A stretch of DNA of 64,000 nt. Origin: Saccharothrix carnea (GTDB taxonomy: Bacteria; Actinomycetota; Actinomycetes; Mycobacteriales; Pseudonocardiaceae). Of the stretch, positions 46,512-55,070 are shown piece after piece; position 1 is the first letter of the stretch; each line of letters opens with the position of its first letter. The stretch is from positions 496,001 through 560,000 of the forward strand of contig NZ_PYAX01000004.1 in assembly GCF_003014735.1 (NCBI RefSeq). Direction: 5' to 3'. The translations under genes and the position numbers were made by a program. Under the pieces are notes generated by a model. That model worked only from the letters and a program-made list of their open reading frames with translations, was not told the DNA's origin and made no database searches.

Positions 46512-46808
46512 TCACTCACGCGCCGGGTAGGTGGCGTCCTGGTAGGCGTGACCGGGCACGCTGTGCTCGGCGGCGCGCTGGTCCTGGGCCCGTTCGTTGC
46601 GGGTGCGCACCGGTGCGTCGTCCGCGGGCGGGTCGGGCAGGCCGAGCATGGACAGCAGTTCGGCGCAGTCGTTCGCGTCGACGGAGTTGTCCAGGACGGT
46701 GCGCGCGGCCTGGTTGCGCTGGATGGTCTCGGCCCTGTCGGCCGCGGCCCGCGCGTCGGCGAAACCCACCGCGGCGCCCTGTGATCGACCAGGTCTGGTC
46801 TGCGTCAT
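46512..46808 (-). CDS. hypothetical protein (98 aa)
   Basis: The frame starts at ATG 46808 after GGCGGGG and ends at 46512. The protein is soluble and helical (GAAVGFADARAAADRAETIQ, DANDCAELLSMLGLPDPPAD) with an Arg/Glu/Gln-rich C-terminus. The DCxxLLxMLGL segment resembles small conserved proteins of Pseudonocardiaceae, but no function is known to me. It stands alone between two promoter-sized gaps. Confidence 0.65.
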   Translation of the reverse strand: MTQTRPGRSQGAAVGFADARAAADRAETIQRNQAARTVLDNSVDANDCAELLSMLGLPDPPADDAPVRTRNERAQDQRAAEHSVPGHAYQDATYPARE

Positions 46809-47149
46809 GACGACCCCGCCTCCCCTGCCGGCAGGGCCGCACCACGCGCTTGGTGGATCGGACCGGCGTGCCTGCGGGCCTTGGGGGTAGATGATGTGAA
46901 CGGATGGTCCGGCGACAAGCCGGTGCTCCCGTCCCCGGCCCCGGAGTGCGGCCGGACTGGGTCGGGGACCGCGCCGACCGAGTGCCGACAGCTCGTGCCC
47001 CAACTCGGAAGACTCTACTCCACGCTCCTCCGTCGGACGAAGCGCGCCCGTGTCCGTCAATGTTCAACCAACTACGGACACCTGTTGCCAAGAACCGCCG
47101 GTCCGCGCTTGACTGGCCCCGGTTCGTCGGGTGTCGACCGGAGGTGGAC

Positions 47150-47983
47150 GTGGTCAACGTCAGAGTCGCCGCAGTGGCCGGTGTGCTGATCGGGTTGGTG
47201 GGCCTCGGCGTTCCCGCCGCCGCCGCGCCGCAGGCCGTGGCACTGCCCGTGGTGGACATGGAAGCCGTGCTCAAGGCCGCGCAGATCGACCCGCGCCGGG
47301 CCGACTCGGCGATCACGCCGGGCAGCGGCGACAGCGTGCGGCTGGTGGAGCGCGCGCTCGCCGCCAAGGGGCACCTGGCCTCGACCTACGTCGACGGGCA
47401 CTTCGGCACCCGCACGATCGACGCCTACGCGGCCTACCAGCGCTCGCTGGGCTACACCGGGCTCGACGCGTCCGGCATGCCCGGGCCGACGTCGTTGCGG
47501 CTGCTCGGCGAGACGACCTACACCGTCACCCGCGTGGTGTCGGCGGGCAGTCGGGTGACCTACCACAGCGCCCTGATGAACACCCGCACCAAGGCCATGC
47601 TGGTCGAGGCGGAACGGCTGCTGGGCCGGTCGCTGGGCATCACCCAGGGCTCGTACAACCCCGGCGGCGTGCCCGGCTCGGCGGGCACGCACGACGGCGG
47701 CGGAGCGCTGGACATCTCGGTGTCCGGCATGACCGCCACCACCCGCACGACCGTGGCCCGGGTGCTGCGCCAGGTCGGGTTCGCGGCCTGGATCCGCACC
47801 CCGGCGCAGGGCTTCGACTACCACATCCACGCAATCGCCCTGGGCGACCCGGACCTGTCCACCGGCGCCCGCAACCAGGCCGGTGACTACTACCTGGGTT
47901 TCAACGGCCTGGCCAACCGGGGACCGGACGACGGGCCGGTCGTGACGCCCAAGCGGACCTGGGAGGAGTACTCGCGGCTCTAG
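47150..47983 (+). CDS. secreted peptidoglycan-binding protein with M15-type peptidase domain
   Basis: The 277-residue protein has a signal peptide (VNVRVAAVAGVLIGLVGLG, cleavage near AAAA-PQA), a peptidoglycan-binding domain (VRLVERALAAKGHLASTYVD through AYAAYQRSLG) and a C-terminal zinc-peptidase-like domain with THDGGGALDIS and DYHIHAIA, the His/Asp/His set of the M15 (VanY/Hedgehog) fold. It probably trims cell-wall peptides. The GTG at 47150 follows GGAGG by 5 bp. Its last codons and stop lie inside the CTAG-bounded inverted repeat at 47980-48034. Confidence 0.88.
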   Translation: MVNVRVAAVAGVLIGLVGLGVPAAAAPQAVALPVVDMEAVLKAAQIDPRRADSAITPGSGDSVRLVERALAAKGHLASTYVDGHFGTRTIDAYAAYQRSLGYTGLDASGMPGPTSLRLLGETTYTVTRVVSAGSRVTYHSALMNTRTKAMLVEAERLLGRSLGITQGSYNPGGVPGSAGTHDGGGALDISVSGMTATTRTTVARVLRQVGFAAWIRTPAQGFDYHIHAIALGDPDLSTGARNQAGDYYLGFNGLANRGPDDGPVVTPKRTWEEYSRL

Positions 47984-48034
47984 AGCCGCGAGGCGCCTTG
48001 CCGAGGCGGGGAAGATGCTCGGTCGCGGCTCTAG
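47980..48034. repeat. 55-bp element with CTAG-ended 12-bp inverted repeats
   Basis: CTAGAGCCGCGA at 47980-47991 and TCGCGGCTCTAG at 48023-48034 are perfect inverted repeats; the first CTAG supplies the stop codon of the peptidase gene. An extra copy of the right end (TCGCGGCTC) precedes the element, making a 22-bp palindrome at 47971-47992. It resembles the element at 53184-53325. It may act as a terminator or be a decayed TA-flanked mini-element. Confidence 0.65.
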
Positions 48035-48069
48035 GATGGGCTGATGGCCGTCGTCCGAGCGGGGTCGCG

Positions 48070-49041
48070 ATGAGCAACGTGGAGACCCACCCGTCCGAGC
48101 TGATCTGCGAGAGCACCTCCGGCGTCGCCGCGGTCGAGGTGCTCGAACCCCGTGACGTCCCGTTGGGCGGGCCGCGGGCGATGACCGTGCGGCGCACGTT
48201 GCCGCAGCGGTCGCGGTCGCTGATCGGGGCGTGGTGCTTCGCCGACCACTACGGTCCCGACGACGTGTCGGTCAGCGGCGGTATGGACGTCGCACCGCAC
48301 CCGCACACCGGCCTGCAGACCGCGAGCTGGCTGTTCAGCGGCGAGATCGAGCACCGCGACAGCCTCGGCGTGCACGCGATGGTGCGGCCGGGCGAGCTGA
48401 ACCTGATGACGGCCGGGCACGGCATCTGCCACTCCGAGGTGTCGACCCCGGACACGACCGTCCTGCACGGCGTGCAGCTGTGGATCGCGCTACCCGACGC
48501 CCACCGCGACGCACCGCGCGACTTCCAGCACCACGTGCCCGAGGTGGCGGCGCTGGACGGCGCCACCGCCCGGGTCTTCCTGGGCACGGTGGCCGGCCAT
48601 ACGTCTCCGGTGCGCACGTTCACGCCGCTGCTGGGCGCGGAACTCGTGCTGGAACCGGGCGCGCGGCTGGCGCTCGACGTGGACCCGGCGTTCGAGCACG
48701 GCGTGCTGGTCGACATCGGCGCGGTGGACCTCGACGGCACCGCACTGGCCCACGGCACCCTCGGCTACGTCGGCCTCGGCGCCACCACCCTGCACCTGAC
48801 CAACACCACCGACAGCCCGGCCCGCGTCGTCCTGCTGGGCGGCGAACCGCTGGGCGAGGACCTGGTGATGTGGTGGAACTTCGTCGGCCGCACCCACGAC
48901 GAAATCGCCGCCTACCGCGACCAGTGGCAACAACAATCGGACCGCTTCGGCCAAGTCACCGGCTACCCCGGCCACCACCTCCCCGCCCCACCACTCCCGA
49001 TGGGCCGCCTCCGCCCCCGCGGCAACCCACCACCGGCCTGA
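48070..49041 (+). CDS. pirin family protein
   Basis: The 323-residue bicupin protein has the pirin N-terminal metal site: His residues in VAPHPHTGLQTASWLFSGEI and TAGHGICHSE, plus the C-terminal cupin with VGRTHDEIAAYRDQW. Bacterial pirins can act as quercetinases or as regulators of metabolic enzymes. ATG at 48070 is taken. It follows the inverted-repeat element closely and is convergent with the YnfA gene. Confidence 0.93.
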   Translation: MSNVETHPSELICESTSGVAAVEVLEPRDVPLGGPRAMTVRRTLPQRSRSLIGAWCFADHYGPDDVSVSGGMDVAPHPHTGLQTASWLFSGEIEHRDSLGVHAMVRPGELNLMTAGHGICHSEVSTPDTTVLHGVQLWIALPDAHRDAPRDFQHHVPEVAALDGATARVFLGTVAGHTSPVRTFTPLLGAELVLEPGARLALDVDPAFEHGVLVDIGAVDLDGTALAHGTLGYVGLGATTLHLTNTTDSPARVVLLGGEPLGEDLVMWWNFVGRTHDEIAAYRDQWQQQSDRFGQVTGYPGHHLPAPPLPMGRLRPRGNPPPA

Positions 49042-49077
49042 CCGGAACGGGCTTCACCGCGCCGACGCCCTCCGGCC

Positions 49078-49410
49078 TCACGGGCGCGGTGCGTACATGA
49101 TCACGGCCACGCCGACCAGGCAGATCGCGGCGCCGAGGTAGTCCCACCGGTCGGGGCGGAACTTGTCCACGACGACGCCCCAGGCGAGCGAACCGGCCAC
49201 GAACACCCCGCCGTACGCGGCCAGGATGCGGCCGAAGTGGGCGTCCGGTTGCAACGTCGCCACGAAGCCGTACAGGCCGAGGGCCGCCACACCCGCGCCG
49301 ATCCACAGCAGGCCGCGGTGCTCGCGGACGCCTTGCCAGACCAGCCACGCGCCGCCGATCTCCGCGAACGCGGCCAACGCGAACAGCACCAGCGAGCGGA
49401 CCACGGCCAT
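49078..49410 (-). CDS. YnfA/UPF0060 family membrane protein
   Basis: The 110-residue protein has four membrane helices and the family blocks [42 protein letters not shown] and [20 protein letters not shown]. YnfA proteins are related to the small multidrug resistance transporters. It is a single gene, divergent from the methyltransferase gene. Confidence 0.95.
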   Translation of the reverse strand: MAVVRSLVLFALAAFAEIGGAWLVWQGVREHRGLLWIGAGVAALGLYGFVATLQPDAHFGRILAAYGGVFVAGSLAWGVVVDKFRPDRWDYLGAAICLVGVAVIMYAPRP

Positions 49411-49507
49411 GATCGCGACGATAGCCGCGCGTCCGTCCTTGACAACACCCGGGCGCGAAGTGAACAGTTGTTCATGAACAGGCGTTCACAACGACGGGAG
49501 CGACACC

Positions 49508-50317
49508 GTGCCGGACATCGTCAACACCCACCAGTTCGAGGCGTGGAACGGCTACGAGGGCGAGCACTGGGCCGAGCACCACGACCGCTACGACGCCGTG
49601 AACAGCGGTTTCAACGACACGCTGCTCACCGCGGCCGCCATCGGGCCGCAGGACCGGGTGCTCGACCTCGGCTGCGGCAACGGGAGGATCAGCCGGCTGG
49701 CGGCCCGCCGCGCCGCCCACGTCACCGGCATCGACCTGTCCGGCCCGATGCTGGCCCGCGCCCGGATGACCGCGGTGGGCGCGCCGAACATGACGTTCGT
49801 GCAGGGCGACGCGCAGGTGTTCCCGTTCCCGCCGCACGCGTTCGACGTGGCGGTCAGCCGGTTCGGGGTCATGTTCTTCGCCGACCCGGTGGCGGCGTTC
49901 ACCAACGTCCGCGGCGCGCTGCGGCCGGGCGGGCGGCTGGTGTTCCTGTCCATGCGGGACCTGGGCGACCTGGCCGGGGTGTTCGCCGCGTTCGGCACCT
50001 CGCCGACGTCCACGTCCACCGAGACGGGGCCGTTGTCGCTGTCCGACCCGGCCGTGATCGACCGGGTGCTCACCGGCGCGGGCTTCACCGACGTCACGGC
50101 CGAGGCGGTGGACGCGGAGCAGGTGTGGGGCAGCGACGTGGCCGACGCGACGGAGTTCCTCATGGGCTGGGGCCCGGTGCGGTTCGCGCTGCGTGACGCC
50201 TCGCCGTCGACCGTGGACCGCGTCCGTGACTCGGTGGCCGCCGCGCTCGCCCCGCACGCCGACGGTGACGCGGTGCGGCTGCGCGGTGCCGCCCGGCTGG
50301 TCACGGCGAGGGCCTGA
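49508..50317 (+). CDS. class I SAM-dependent methyltransferase
   Basis: The 269-residue protein has motif I VLDLGCGNGRISRLAAR, the acidic GIDLSGPML and the later FDVAVSRFGVMFFADPVAAF, a UbiE/type 11-like methyltransferase. The substrate is not evident. GTG at 49508 follows a weak GGGAG. About 60 bp upstream the sequence GTTCATGAACAGGCGTTCA contains overlapping short palindromes that could bind a TetR-type regulator; a TetR gene lies just downstream. Confidence 0.92.
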   Translation: MPDIVNTHQFEAWNGYEGEHWAEHHDRYDAVNSGFNDTLLTAAAIGPQDRVLDLGCGNGRISRLAARRAAHVTGIDLSGPMLARARMTAVGAPNMTFVQGDAQVFPFPPHAFDVAVSRFGVMFFADPVAAFTNVRGALRPGGRLVFLSMRDLGDLAGVFAAFGTSPTSTSTETGPLSLSDPAVIDRVLTGAGFTDVTAEAVDAEQVWGSDVADATEFLMGWGPVRFALRDASPSTVDRVRDSVAAALAPHADGDAVRLRGAARLVTARA

Positions 50318-50329
50318 CGTGCGGCGGTG

Positions 50330-50395
50330 GTGATCTTCGGCGGGCACGGCACGGTCGGCCGGGAGGCGGCGGCCATGCTGTCACCGTCGTACGAC
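50330..50395 (+). pseudogene. remnant of an NAD(P)-binding protein N-terminus
   Basis: A short frame reads VVIFGGHGTVGREAAAML, which looks like the Rossmann start of saccharopine-dehydrogenase-like or NmrA-like enzymes (GGxGxxGR). The similarity stops after about 20 residues and the frame does not continue into a full enzyme before the TetR gene. It is probably a deletion remnant. Confidence 0.35.
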
Positions 50396-50504
50396 CGGCT
50401 GCCCACGCTGCCGCCCGGCGTGTGGCACGTGGACCAGGTCGGTTCCCCGACCGAAGCGGCGGGCCACGGCTTCCGCCTCCACCTACCGCCTACGATGCAA
50501 CACG

Positions 50505-51125
50505 ATGGCACCGCGACGAGCAGCAGCACTGCGTGACGGCGACGTGAGCCTGCGCGACCACCTGATCGCCGCGACCACCCGCCTGATCGCCGAACGCGGC
50601 ACGGCCGGCCTCACGGTCCGCGACATCGCCCGCGCGGCCGACGTCGCGGTCGGCGTGCTCTACAACCACTTCGCGGACAAGGAGGAACTGCTCGCGCTGG
50701 CCCTCCACCAGCACGTCCGCGACGTGGAGCGCCGCATCGGCCGCCCGGGCACCGAGGGCACGCCGGCGGAGAACCTGCACGCCTTCGTCACCCACGCGCT
50801 GGCCGCGCACACCGCGTTCCTGCCCGCGTTCGCCGGCCTGATCGGCCAACCCGAGGTGTTCGCCCGCTTCGACGCCCTGCCCAACCCGATGGCCGGCGGA
50901 CGCGGCCTGCACACCGCCCTGGCCGACTACCTGCGCACCGAACAGGCCAACGGCCGCGTCACCGCCGACACCGACCCGGACGCCGTGGCCACGCTCGTCG
51001 TGGGCGCGTGCCACGAACTGGTCCTCCCCCACGTCTTCCGGGGCCGGTCGGAGCCACCGGACGTGCCGCCGGGTCGCGTCGAGGCCCTGGTCGCCACCGT
51101 GCTGCACGGCATCACACCGCGCTAG
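50505..51125 (+). CDS. TetR-family transcriptional regulator
   Basis: The 206-residue protein has a TetR HTH (LIAERGTAGLTVRDIARAAD followed by VAVGVLYNHFADKEELL) and a helical ligand domain ending in VATLVVGACHELVLPH. ATG at 50505 is chosen. A TACGAT box lies about 13 bp upstream. The likely targets are neighbours such as the methyltransferase gene; this is not proven. Confidence 0.94.
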   Translation: MAPRRAAALRDGDVSLRDHLIAATTRLIAERGTAGLTVRDIARAADVAVGVLYNHFADKEELLALALHQHVRDVERRIGRPGTEGTPAENLHAFVTHALAAHTAFLPAFAGLIGQPEVFARFDALPNPMAGGRGLHTALADYLRTEQANGRVTADTDPDAVATLVVGACHELVLPHVFRGRSEPPDVPPGRVEALVATVLHGITPR

Positions 51126-51147
51126 AACTGCTGGTACACCTGGTGGC

Positions 51148-53187
51148 ATGACCGAAGATCCGGTGCGCAACCTGGTGGACGGACAAGTCGTCGGCAACAT
51201 CGTGCAGGCCCGCAACGCGACCGTGATCTCGTCGCAGGCACGGCCGATCGCGGTCGCCGGACTGCCACCGCCCGCCGTGTTCATCGGCCGCGAGGGCGAA
51301 CTGACCCGACTGGCTTCCTCGCTGGAACCGAGGTCCGACGACACGGTGCCCGCTTGGGCCATCGGCGGCCTGCCGGGTGTGGGCAAGACGGCGTTGGCCG
51401 TGTTCGCGGCGCACCGGGCCGTCGCCGCCGGGTGGTTCCCCGGCGGAGTGGTCATGATCGACCTGCGTGGCTACGACCAACCCAACCAGCGAATCACGCC
51501 GTCGACCGCGTTGGGAGGGCTGCTCGGCGCACTGGGCGTGGCGAGCGAGCACATCCCGCCGGACCAGGCAGATCGGGTCAGGCTGTGGCGGTCGCTGCTC
51601 GCCGACCGCGAGCGCATGCTGGTCGTCGCGGACAACGTCTCCGGCACCGACCAGGTCATCCCGCTCCTGCCGGGCGACTCCCGACACCGGGTGCTGATCA
51701 CCAGCAGGCACCGGCTCGCCGGCCTCGACCACACCCGCCTGCTCGACCTGGACGTCCTTAACGTGCCGGACGCGGTGCGGATGCTCGTCGCGGTGCTCGG
51801 CATCGGCAACCCCGACGACACCCGGGTGGCCGACGACAAGGCGGCGTCCGAACGGGTCGCCCGTCTGTGCGGAGGTCTGCCGTTGGCGGTCCGGGTGGCG
51901 GCCGCCATGCTCGTCGCCGATCCGGAGCGGACCGTCGCCGACCTGGCCGACGCACTCGCCGACGAACGACACCGCCTCCGCGAACTCGACTACGACGGCA
52001 ACCTCGCCGTACGCGCCGCCTTCGACCTCTCCTACGCACTCCTCGACCCCGACCAGGCCAGACTGCTCCGACTCACCGCGCTGGACCCCGGACCGGACGT
52101 CGCCCTCGACACCATCACCGCCATCACCGACACCAACCGCGAGACAACCCGGCGGCTGATCCGACAACTGCGCGCGGCCCACCTCCTGCAACCCGGCCGG
52201 TCTCCCGACCGCTGGCGGATGCACGACCTCATGCGCCTCTACGCGGCGGACAAAGCGGACGCCGACCCCGAACGCGACCAGGCGATCGAGCGGATGCTCG
52301 ACCACTACCTGGCCGAAGTGCACGCCTGCTCCGACCGCCACGGCCTCGTGCTGACGGGTGCGGTGGTGCAGGCAGTGGACGCCGACCGCGCAAACCTGAT
52401 CTCGGCGATCGACCTGGCGCACAGAACCGGTCACCTCCACCACGTGGTCCAGTTGGCCAACGGCCTGGCGGCATACCTCGACCGGCGCAAGCTCTTGCAC
52501 GAGTGGATCTCCATCGACCAGACGGCCCTGACCGCGGCCCGTCGCATCGACGACCCGGCGGGGGAAGCGGAACTCCTCGTCGGGCTCGGTTTCGCGCTGA
52601 GCCAACTCGGGCGCACCGCCACGGCGATGAAGTGCTTGCGCGAAGCACTGCCCCTGTTCCGCGAACTGGGCGACCGAGTGGGTTTCGGCGTGGCCCTCAA
52701 CCGGCTCGGAGCGGTATACCGCCAGACCGACCGGCCGAGGTGGGCGGTGCGCTGCCACCTGTGGGCGCGTGACCTGTTCGTGGAGGCAGGCGTCACGAAG
52801 AGCCACGTCAGCGCGCTGCACAACCTCGCCGTGGTCCACCGGCAGCAGGGGGAGTTCGACCGCGCCGTCGTGCTGCACCAGGAGGTGGTGGCGCTGTGCC
52901 GGGAAGCGGACATGCCGCTGCTGCTAGGCCGGTCCTTCGACAACATCGGCGTCACCTACCGCGAGATGGGCCGGTTCGATGATGCGATCGAGTGCCACAA
53001 CCACAACCTTCGCATCGCGGAGGAGCAGGCGGACACCCACGGCTACGCACGGACGTTGGTGAACCTCGCGGTGACCTACCGGGCGGCTGGGCGGGCTGAC
53101 GACGCGGCGGCCTGCCAACGGCAGGCCGAGCGGATCTTCGAGGCGCTGCCGGGCGTCAACCCGTTCGGTCCGGCGTCGACCGGCTAG
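51148..53187 (+). CDS. NB-ARC/TPR STAND protein with N-terminal amyloid-like motif
   Basis: The 679-residue protein has Walker A GLPGVGKT (Lys about 80), a Walker B MLVVADN, an RNBS-type ITSRHRLAGL, a GGLPLAVRVAA motif, a winged-helix MHDLMRLYA region and C-terminal TPRs (GEAELLVGLGFALSQLGRTA, HNLAVVHRQQGEFDRAV, DNIGVTYREMGRFDDAI). It has no enzymatic N-terminal domain. Instead residues 11-27 read DGQVVGNIVQARNATVI, a short beta-prone, Gly/Asn/Gln motif like the bacterial amyloid signalling sequences found on NLR-like proteins. Such proteins are thought to template amyloid folding onto an effector after ligand binding. No effector with the same motif is adjacent. Confidence 0.92.
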   Translation: MTEDPVRNLVDGQVVGNIVQARNATVISSQARPIAVAGLPPPAVFIGREGELTRLASSLEPRSDDTVPAWAIGGLPGVGKTALAVFAAHRAVAAGWFPGGVVMIDLRGYDQPNQRITPSTALGGLLGALGVASEHIPPDQADRVRLWRSLLADRERMLVVADNVSGTDQVIPLLPGDSRHRVLITSRHRLAGLDHTRLLDLDVLNVPDAVRMLVAVLGIGNPDDTRVADDKAASERVARLCGGLPLAVRVAAAMLVADPERTVADLADALADERHRLRELDYDGNLAVRAAFDLSYALLDPDQARLLRLTALDPGPDVALDTITAITDTNRETTRRLIRQLRAAHLLQPGRSPDRWRMHDLMRLYAADKADADPERDQAIERMLDHYLAEVHACSDRHGLVLTGAVVQAVDADRANLISAIDLAHRTGHLHHVVQLANGLAAYLDRRKLLHEWISIDQTALTAARRIDDPAGEAELLVGLGFALSQLGRTATAMKCLREALPLFRELGDRVGFGVALNRLGAVYRQTDRPRWAVRCHLWARDLFVEAGVTKSHVSALHNLAVVHRQQGEFDRAVVLHQEVVALCREADMPLLLGRSFDNIGVTYREMGRFDDAIECHNHNLRIAEEQADTHGYARTLVNLAVTYRAAGRADDAAACQRQAERIFEALPGVNPFGPASTG

Positions 53188-53325
53188 TGCCGCGACCGGC
53201 GACCTTGCCCCGAACCCAACAGTCGGACGGGCGCGTCGGGGTGCCGGCCCGACGTCCTCAGCCCGGTTCCTGGTGTCGCGAGGCGCCCCGCTGAGGCCGG
53301 GAGGACGTAACGGTCGCGGCACTAG
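53184..53325. repeat. 142-bp element with CTAG-ended 14-bp inverted repeats
   Basis: CTAGTGCCGCGACC at 53184-53197 and GGTCGCGGCACTAG at 53312-53325 are perfect inverted repeats. The first CTAG supplies the stop codon of the STAND gene. The interior contains a second dyad, ACGTCC...GGACGT with CCTCAG/CTGAGG arms. The right half (CGCGAGGCGCC ... GGTCGCGGC ... CTAGG) is alike in the 55-bp element at 47980-48034. Confidence 0.65.
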
Positions 53326-53405
53326 GCACTCGTCGGGCCGCGTCACGTTCGACGCGGCCCGTCGCGGACAACGATGGCGAAGTCGAGTCGGTGACGCCGG
53401 GGCGC

Positions 53406-54953
53406 TCACTGGTTGAGGATCTTCGCCAACTGCTGCAGGGTTTCCGGCTTCAGCCGCCCGCTCCGGTCGTTGATCGCCTCGGCGACGCCGTCGCGGAACA
53501 CCCTGCTGAACTCGACGTAGTGCCGCGTGACCGGGCGCAGGCGGGCGTTGTTGAGGGCCGTGCGCAGTTCCTGCAGCTCCCGACGTTCGGCGTTGTCGTA
53601 CGCGGACTGCCTGGTCGGTGCGAACCCGCCGATCTCGGACAGGATCAGCTGGCTGGGCGCGCCGGTCAGGAACTCGATCAACGCCTGCGCGGCCCGCGGC
53701 TTGTCGGTGCCCGCCCTGATCGCCAGGTTCTGGCCGCCGAGCGCGCTCGCGGTCGGCAGTGCGGCGACGCGGAACTCGACCTGGTCGCGCAGCCCGTCCC
53801 GGGCGACCGGCCAGTTGCGCATGTAGAGGGTGCGTCCCTCGGCGAACGTGCGCACCGCGCCGTCATCCGTGGTCGACCGCACTTCGTCGGTCACCACGAC
53901 GTTGTCGTCGTGCGCCGCGGCGGCCAGTCGTCCGAGGCCGATCTCGTCGTTGGCCCCGAGCTGCACGGTGGTCTTGTCCTCGTTCTGCGCGACGTCACCG
54001 TTCTCGCCGAACGTCTTGCCGCCCGCCGCCCACATCGCCTCCAACGCGGTGACGGTGAGGATCTCCTCGTTGGCCAGTGCCGCCGCGTTCGCCGCCTCGA
54101 CACCGGGCGTGGCGGCTGCCGCGGCGGCGGCGTCCTCGCCGAAGTACTGCTCCCACTTCGTCGGCGGCTTGACCGCCTCGGGCAGATCGGTCCGGTAGTA
54201 GAGCAGGCCGACGTCGGTGTTGAGCGGCAGGCCCCACAGCTTCCCGTCGTGCACGCACGTGCCCAGCACCTTGGGCACGAAGTCGTCCAGCCCGGTCAAC
54301 GTCGACCGGTCGAGCTCGCGGATGTAGCCCTCGTGCCTGAACTGCGCCATCCAGACGAGGTCGAGCACGTAGACGTCGGCCTCGTGCGCTCCGTCCGGTT
54401 TCGCGTCGTTGACCATGCGCGCGTTCTGCTGGTCTGGCTCGCCGGGCACCGCCACGATCTTGGCCTGGTTGGCAGGGTGCAGTTGGTTCCACTGCTTGAT
54501 GAGCATCGTCCGGGGGTCGCTCGGGCTCTCGTCGAACGCCGTCATGATGATGAGCTCGCCCGCTTCCAGACCGGTGTCGGGCGGTGGCGACGGGCGCAGG
54601 GCGAGACCGGCGGCGACGATCGCGGCGATCGTCAGCGCGATCCCGATGCGCCGGGGCGTCTCGCTCAACCAGCCGCGGACGTCCTTGACCGTCTTGGCCA
54701 ACGAGCGGTTCGCCGACCCGGGGTCGCGCCACACCTTGAGGATGGCCGCCAGCATCAGGTTGACGTACACACCGGAGAACAGCACCAGCACGGCGCTGAG
54801 CACGCCGCGCGTCACGGAACCGGGCGTCCACGACTTGTCCACCTCCGTGACCAGGATCGTGGAGACCATGGTCACGGCGATGCCGAGCAGCAACATGATC
54901 GCTATCAATACAATGCGAAATCGGGGACTCCACTGTCCCCCGGAATCGGTCAT
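53406..54953 (-). CDS. membrane-tethered extracellular solute-binding protein with no transporter partners
   Basis: The 515-residue protein has three N-terminal membrane helices (about 12-36, 48-72 and 101-119) with a basic loop at about 73-100, which by the positive-inside rule places the C-terminal domain outside the cell. From about 130 on it is an ABC-type family 1 solute-binding domain (ELIIMTAFDESPSDPRTMLI, DVYVLDLVWMAQF, GLPLNTDVGLLYYRTDL). No lipobox, permease or ATPase gene is nearby. ATG at 54953 is chosen; GGGTGGGGG precedes it. It may be a sensor or capture protein rather than part of a transporter. Confidence 0.85.
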   Translation of the reverse strand: MTDSGGQWSPRFRIVLIAIMLLLGIAVTMVSTILVTEVDKSWTPGSVTRGVLSAVLVLFSGVYVNLMLAAILKVWRDPGSANRSLAKTVKDVRGWLSETPRRIGIALTIAAIVAAGLALRPSPPPDTGLEAGELIIMTAFDESPSDPRTMLIKQWNQLHPANQAKIVAVPGEPDQQNARMVNDAKPDGAHEADVYVLDLVWMAQFRHEGYIRELDRSTLTGLDDFVPKVLGTCVHDGKLWGLPLNTDVGLLYYRTDLPEAVKPPTKWEQYFGEDAAAAAAATPGVEAANAAALANEEILTVTALEAMWAAGGKTFGENGDVAQNEDKTTVQLGANDEIGLGRLAAAAHDDNVVVTDEVRSTTDDGAVRTFAEGRTLYMRNWPVARDGLRDQVEFRVAALPTASALGGQNLAIRAGTDKPRAAQALIEFLTGAPSQLILSEIGGFAPTRQSAYDNAERRELQELRTALNNARLRPVTRHYVEFSRVFRDGVAEAINDRSGRLKPETLQQLAKILNQ

Positions 54954-55070
54954 CCCCCACCCCTTCGCATGACGCGATGTGCCAAGTAACACCGGCTCCG
55001 CGGGGTGTGTCAATCCGCCATCAATGGCGAGGAATTTATTCTCGTTGCCGGGGAAACCGCATTGTGGCGG

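Noticed and set aside
53406..54953. Sugar ABC transporter operon
   Set aside because: Only the binding protein is present, with three N-terminal membrane helices and no permease or ATPase gene on either side.
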